Shown here: in pieces, positions 47,856 to 49,793 of the stretch | How the letters are laid out: each line of letters starts with the position of its first letter | Numbering within the stretch: the stretch's first letter is position 1 | From: Apostichopus californicus | Lineage: Eukaryota > Echinodermata > Holothuroidea > Aspidochirotida > Stichopodidae | Assembly (NCBI GenBank): GCA_020650975.1 | Contig: JAIPMN010000302.1 | Span: 1-49,793, forward strand | Direction of reading: 5' to 3' | DNA length: 49,793 nt | The notes under the pieces: generated by a model | The model's database searches: none | Told to the model about the DNA's origin: nothing | The model's input: the letters and a program-made list of their open reading frames with translations, nothing else | Made by a program: the position numbers and the translations under genes

Positions 47856-49793
47856 CTGTATAGAAAAATACAAGGTTATAATGTGGAAGCAACTGTTCTG
47901 GTTCTATGATAAATATATAATAGGGAAAGTGCCGTAACTATATAGGCTATTGTGACCGGTGCGAACTGGTTGTTCCTTGGTACACTACTGCATAGAGACC
48001 CTCCACTATGCCCTAAACTACCTGTACTCCATGGAATGGGGCAGACATACTTCATTGATTCTACAGTTTTGTTGTATATATCAGTGTAGCTGATTGTTTG
48101 TTGGGAGCTTTAAGCCTCCTAAATCCGTCGCAAGTCGCATATTTATCTCTGATTGGTATACATCAGTAGGCTGAATGATTCTAAGGAAGGCTACCGCATA
48201 TAGTTTTGTGAGGGGAGATAAGACTCATACACCCCACCCCACCCAACCCCCACCCTACCCCCTCTACTATGCATCCGCTTCTATTTGTTGTAATAGTGCA
48301 ATGACACTTGGAAAGTGCCACTTGACTTAGGGAATGAAATTCAAACATTACCCTGCCTCTTGTTCAACTGCATGACCCTATCTTCAGAGTCAATCTCTTT
48401 ATAATGTGTTTCCGGGAGAGTCCATGTGATCCGAGGACATATATATAGTACTAAGATTGTTAATAGTACATTTATCTAGCAAAACTTACTTAGAAGCATT
48501 AACCTTTCATTTACATTATGTCAATCTATGTAAGTCTATATACATGGCGGCAGCTTGCACAAGCTAGAGTCTTTTAATTATTGATAGATATATTTAGCGC
48601 TTCAAAGGACTTTCGTGGTTGCAGTTCAATCCTTCAGAAAGGTATACATGATCATATTACTGGGTATATACTATGAGCACCCTTGTGGTTCACAAATATG
48701 ATTCTAATTTTTACTTTACAGTATAGGTTAATCTTTCAATTAACTTTTATCTGAAATGTGTGGCTTTAAATTGATAAAACAAACTTACTTCCAATTAGTC
48801 TATATAGCCTAAGCCTCGAGTAGTTGCCGATTGTCAGTTAAAGTCCTATATAAATATTCCATTTAGATCCGCTCTTCTCTAAAGGACGTTGTGTTCTGTT
48901 TAGTGTTTCTTATGGTAACAGAATAGCAGCCAATTGTAAGTTTTCGTTCAAATATACCCCTTTCCCTTATAGGTCAGCTATGCGGACTATTCACTGACTA
49001 TAAGATAAGTCAAATAAATCTAAGAATAATATCGTGATGCCCTACCTTCACGAGCAACCCATGCGTGGAAGTTTTCTATTGTGAATCATTCGTTGGGTAT
49101 TAGTTGCCAAGGTATGCCATACAAAATACGATTAACCATATATTGTTGTATATGCTTGCTTGTTTCGAACAATAATAATCGGCTTGATATTACTTTTTTT
49201 ACACACCGGTACACAAGAACCTCGGTACCATACACAAAGGGGTACTTTCCGTCGCGGCATTCTGGAAATAAAGGTGGCGGCATTCTGAATTGGTTTTCTT
49301 GCAATGATGACTGCAGCTGGTTATCAACATGCACATCGAGATTTTCACGTTGGTTTGTTAAGAGAACTGATAAAAAAATATACACAACTAACCTGCTTCT
49401 CTTTCTAAAAGTTGCTTTACATCATGCGACAACGTAGCTAGACTTCTTTCTAAGGGCGGTCCAAAACTTAGGGGTGGGGTGGGGGCGGGGGTACTATACA
49501 AACATTTTGAGAGAGGTATGGGCGAGTCACCAACAAATATGTGTAAATATATGTGAAAATATGAACGAAGTGATGGAACACAAATATTTCTGGAACGCAT
49601 AGTTGAACCACATTTTCAAAGCCGTTTCAGGAGATTAGGTATAATTAAATTCTGAAATACTGATTTGCTGTACCACTTACCGTATATCTCTCATTGAAGG
49701 AGTGGTGAATAGAAGGTGAGGGTGATTACAAAAATAAAAATATATACGCCGATGATACCAAAATCAATGAGGAGACAATATCAATATCAATAT
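47856..49793. other. Region upstream of the coding part: probable 5' UTR intron and promoter side
   Basis: No coding exon with recognisable domain content is seen on either strand. A minus-strand acceptor at 47856-47857 implies at least one upstream untranslated exon. A candidate is a short minus-strand exon ending at 48789 (GTAAGTTT donor at 48787-48788) with an A/T box TTATATAG about 60 bp upstream (48847-48857). This promoter model is weak. Open frames at 49086-49600 are unsupported. Confidence 0.3.

Noticed and set aside
49086..49600. Minus-strand open frames in the upstream region as further exons
   Set aside because: No domain, no clear splice borders in a matching phase, and a signal peptide already starts the protein at 47817.

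Overview
This is an AT-rich window of animal nuclear DNA, rich in introns. It is dominated by one very large gene read on the minus strand. The domain set (many EGF repeats, CUB, LDLa, cadherin), the symmetrical phase 1-1 exons and the mixture of small DNA transposons and a tRNA-headed SINE suggest a marine deuterostome, most likely an echinoderm. The species assignment is an inference; no sequence here names it.

The gene starts with a signal-peptide exon whose ATG is at 47817 and runs leftwards through 41 coding exons to at least position 79, where it leaves the window without a stop. Exon joins were made by hand from GT-AG borders, codon phase and domain continuity. They give about 2,260 residues in this order: signal peptide, EGF, CUB, EGF, three copies of an unrecognised ~140-residue domain (called D here), EGF, EGF, three more D domains, sixteen EGFs, two LDLa modules, one EGF, then three complete cadherin repeats and the start of a fourth. 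Total EGF count is 21. The product should be secreted or, if a transmembrane segment lies beyond the left edge, anchored in the membrane with its cadherin part nearest the cell.

Layout: 47,856-49,793 upstream region, no coding exon seen; 47,817-41,529 signal peptide, EGF, CUB, EGF; 40,662-27,002 two D triplets with two EGF exons between; 25,993-10,127 the EGF ladder; 8,980-7,510 LDLa pair and EGF; 7,071-79 cadherin exons.

The introns hold minisatellites, tandem duplications and mobile elements: a 398-bp hAT-like element with 8-bp target duplications nested in a TTAA-flanked element, a degraded hAT relic, a 28-nt palindromic micro-element, a SINE whose tail touches a splice donor, and several dispersed repeat families. 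The two points most worth attention are the D domain itself (six copies, four conserved cysteines, an LW motif) and the repeated tandem duplication of exon-end plus 5' splice site at four places. The clearest of these is a 42-bp, 13-unit array in the first cadherin intron, where nearly every unit carries an in-phase donor.
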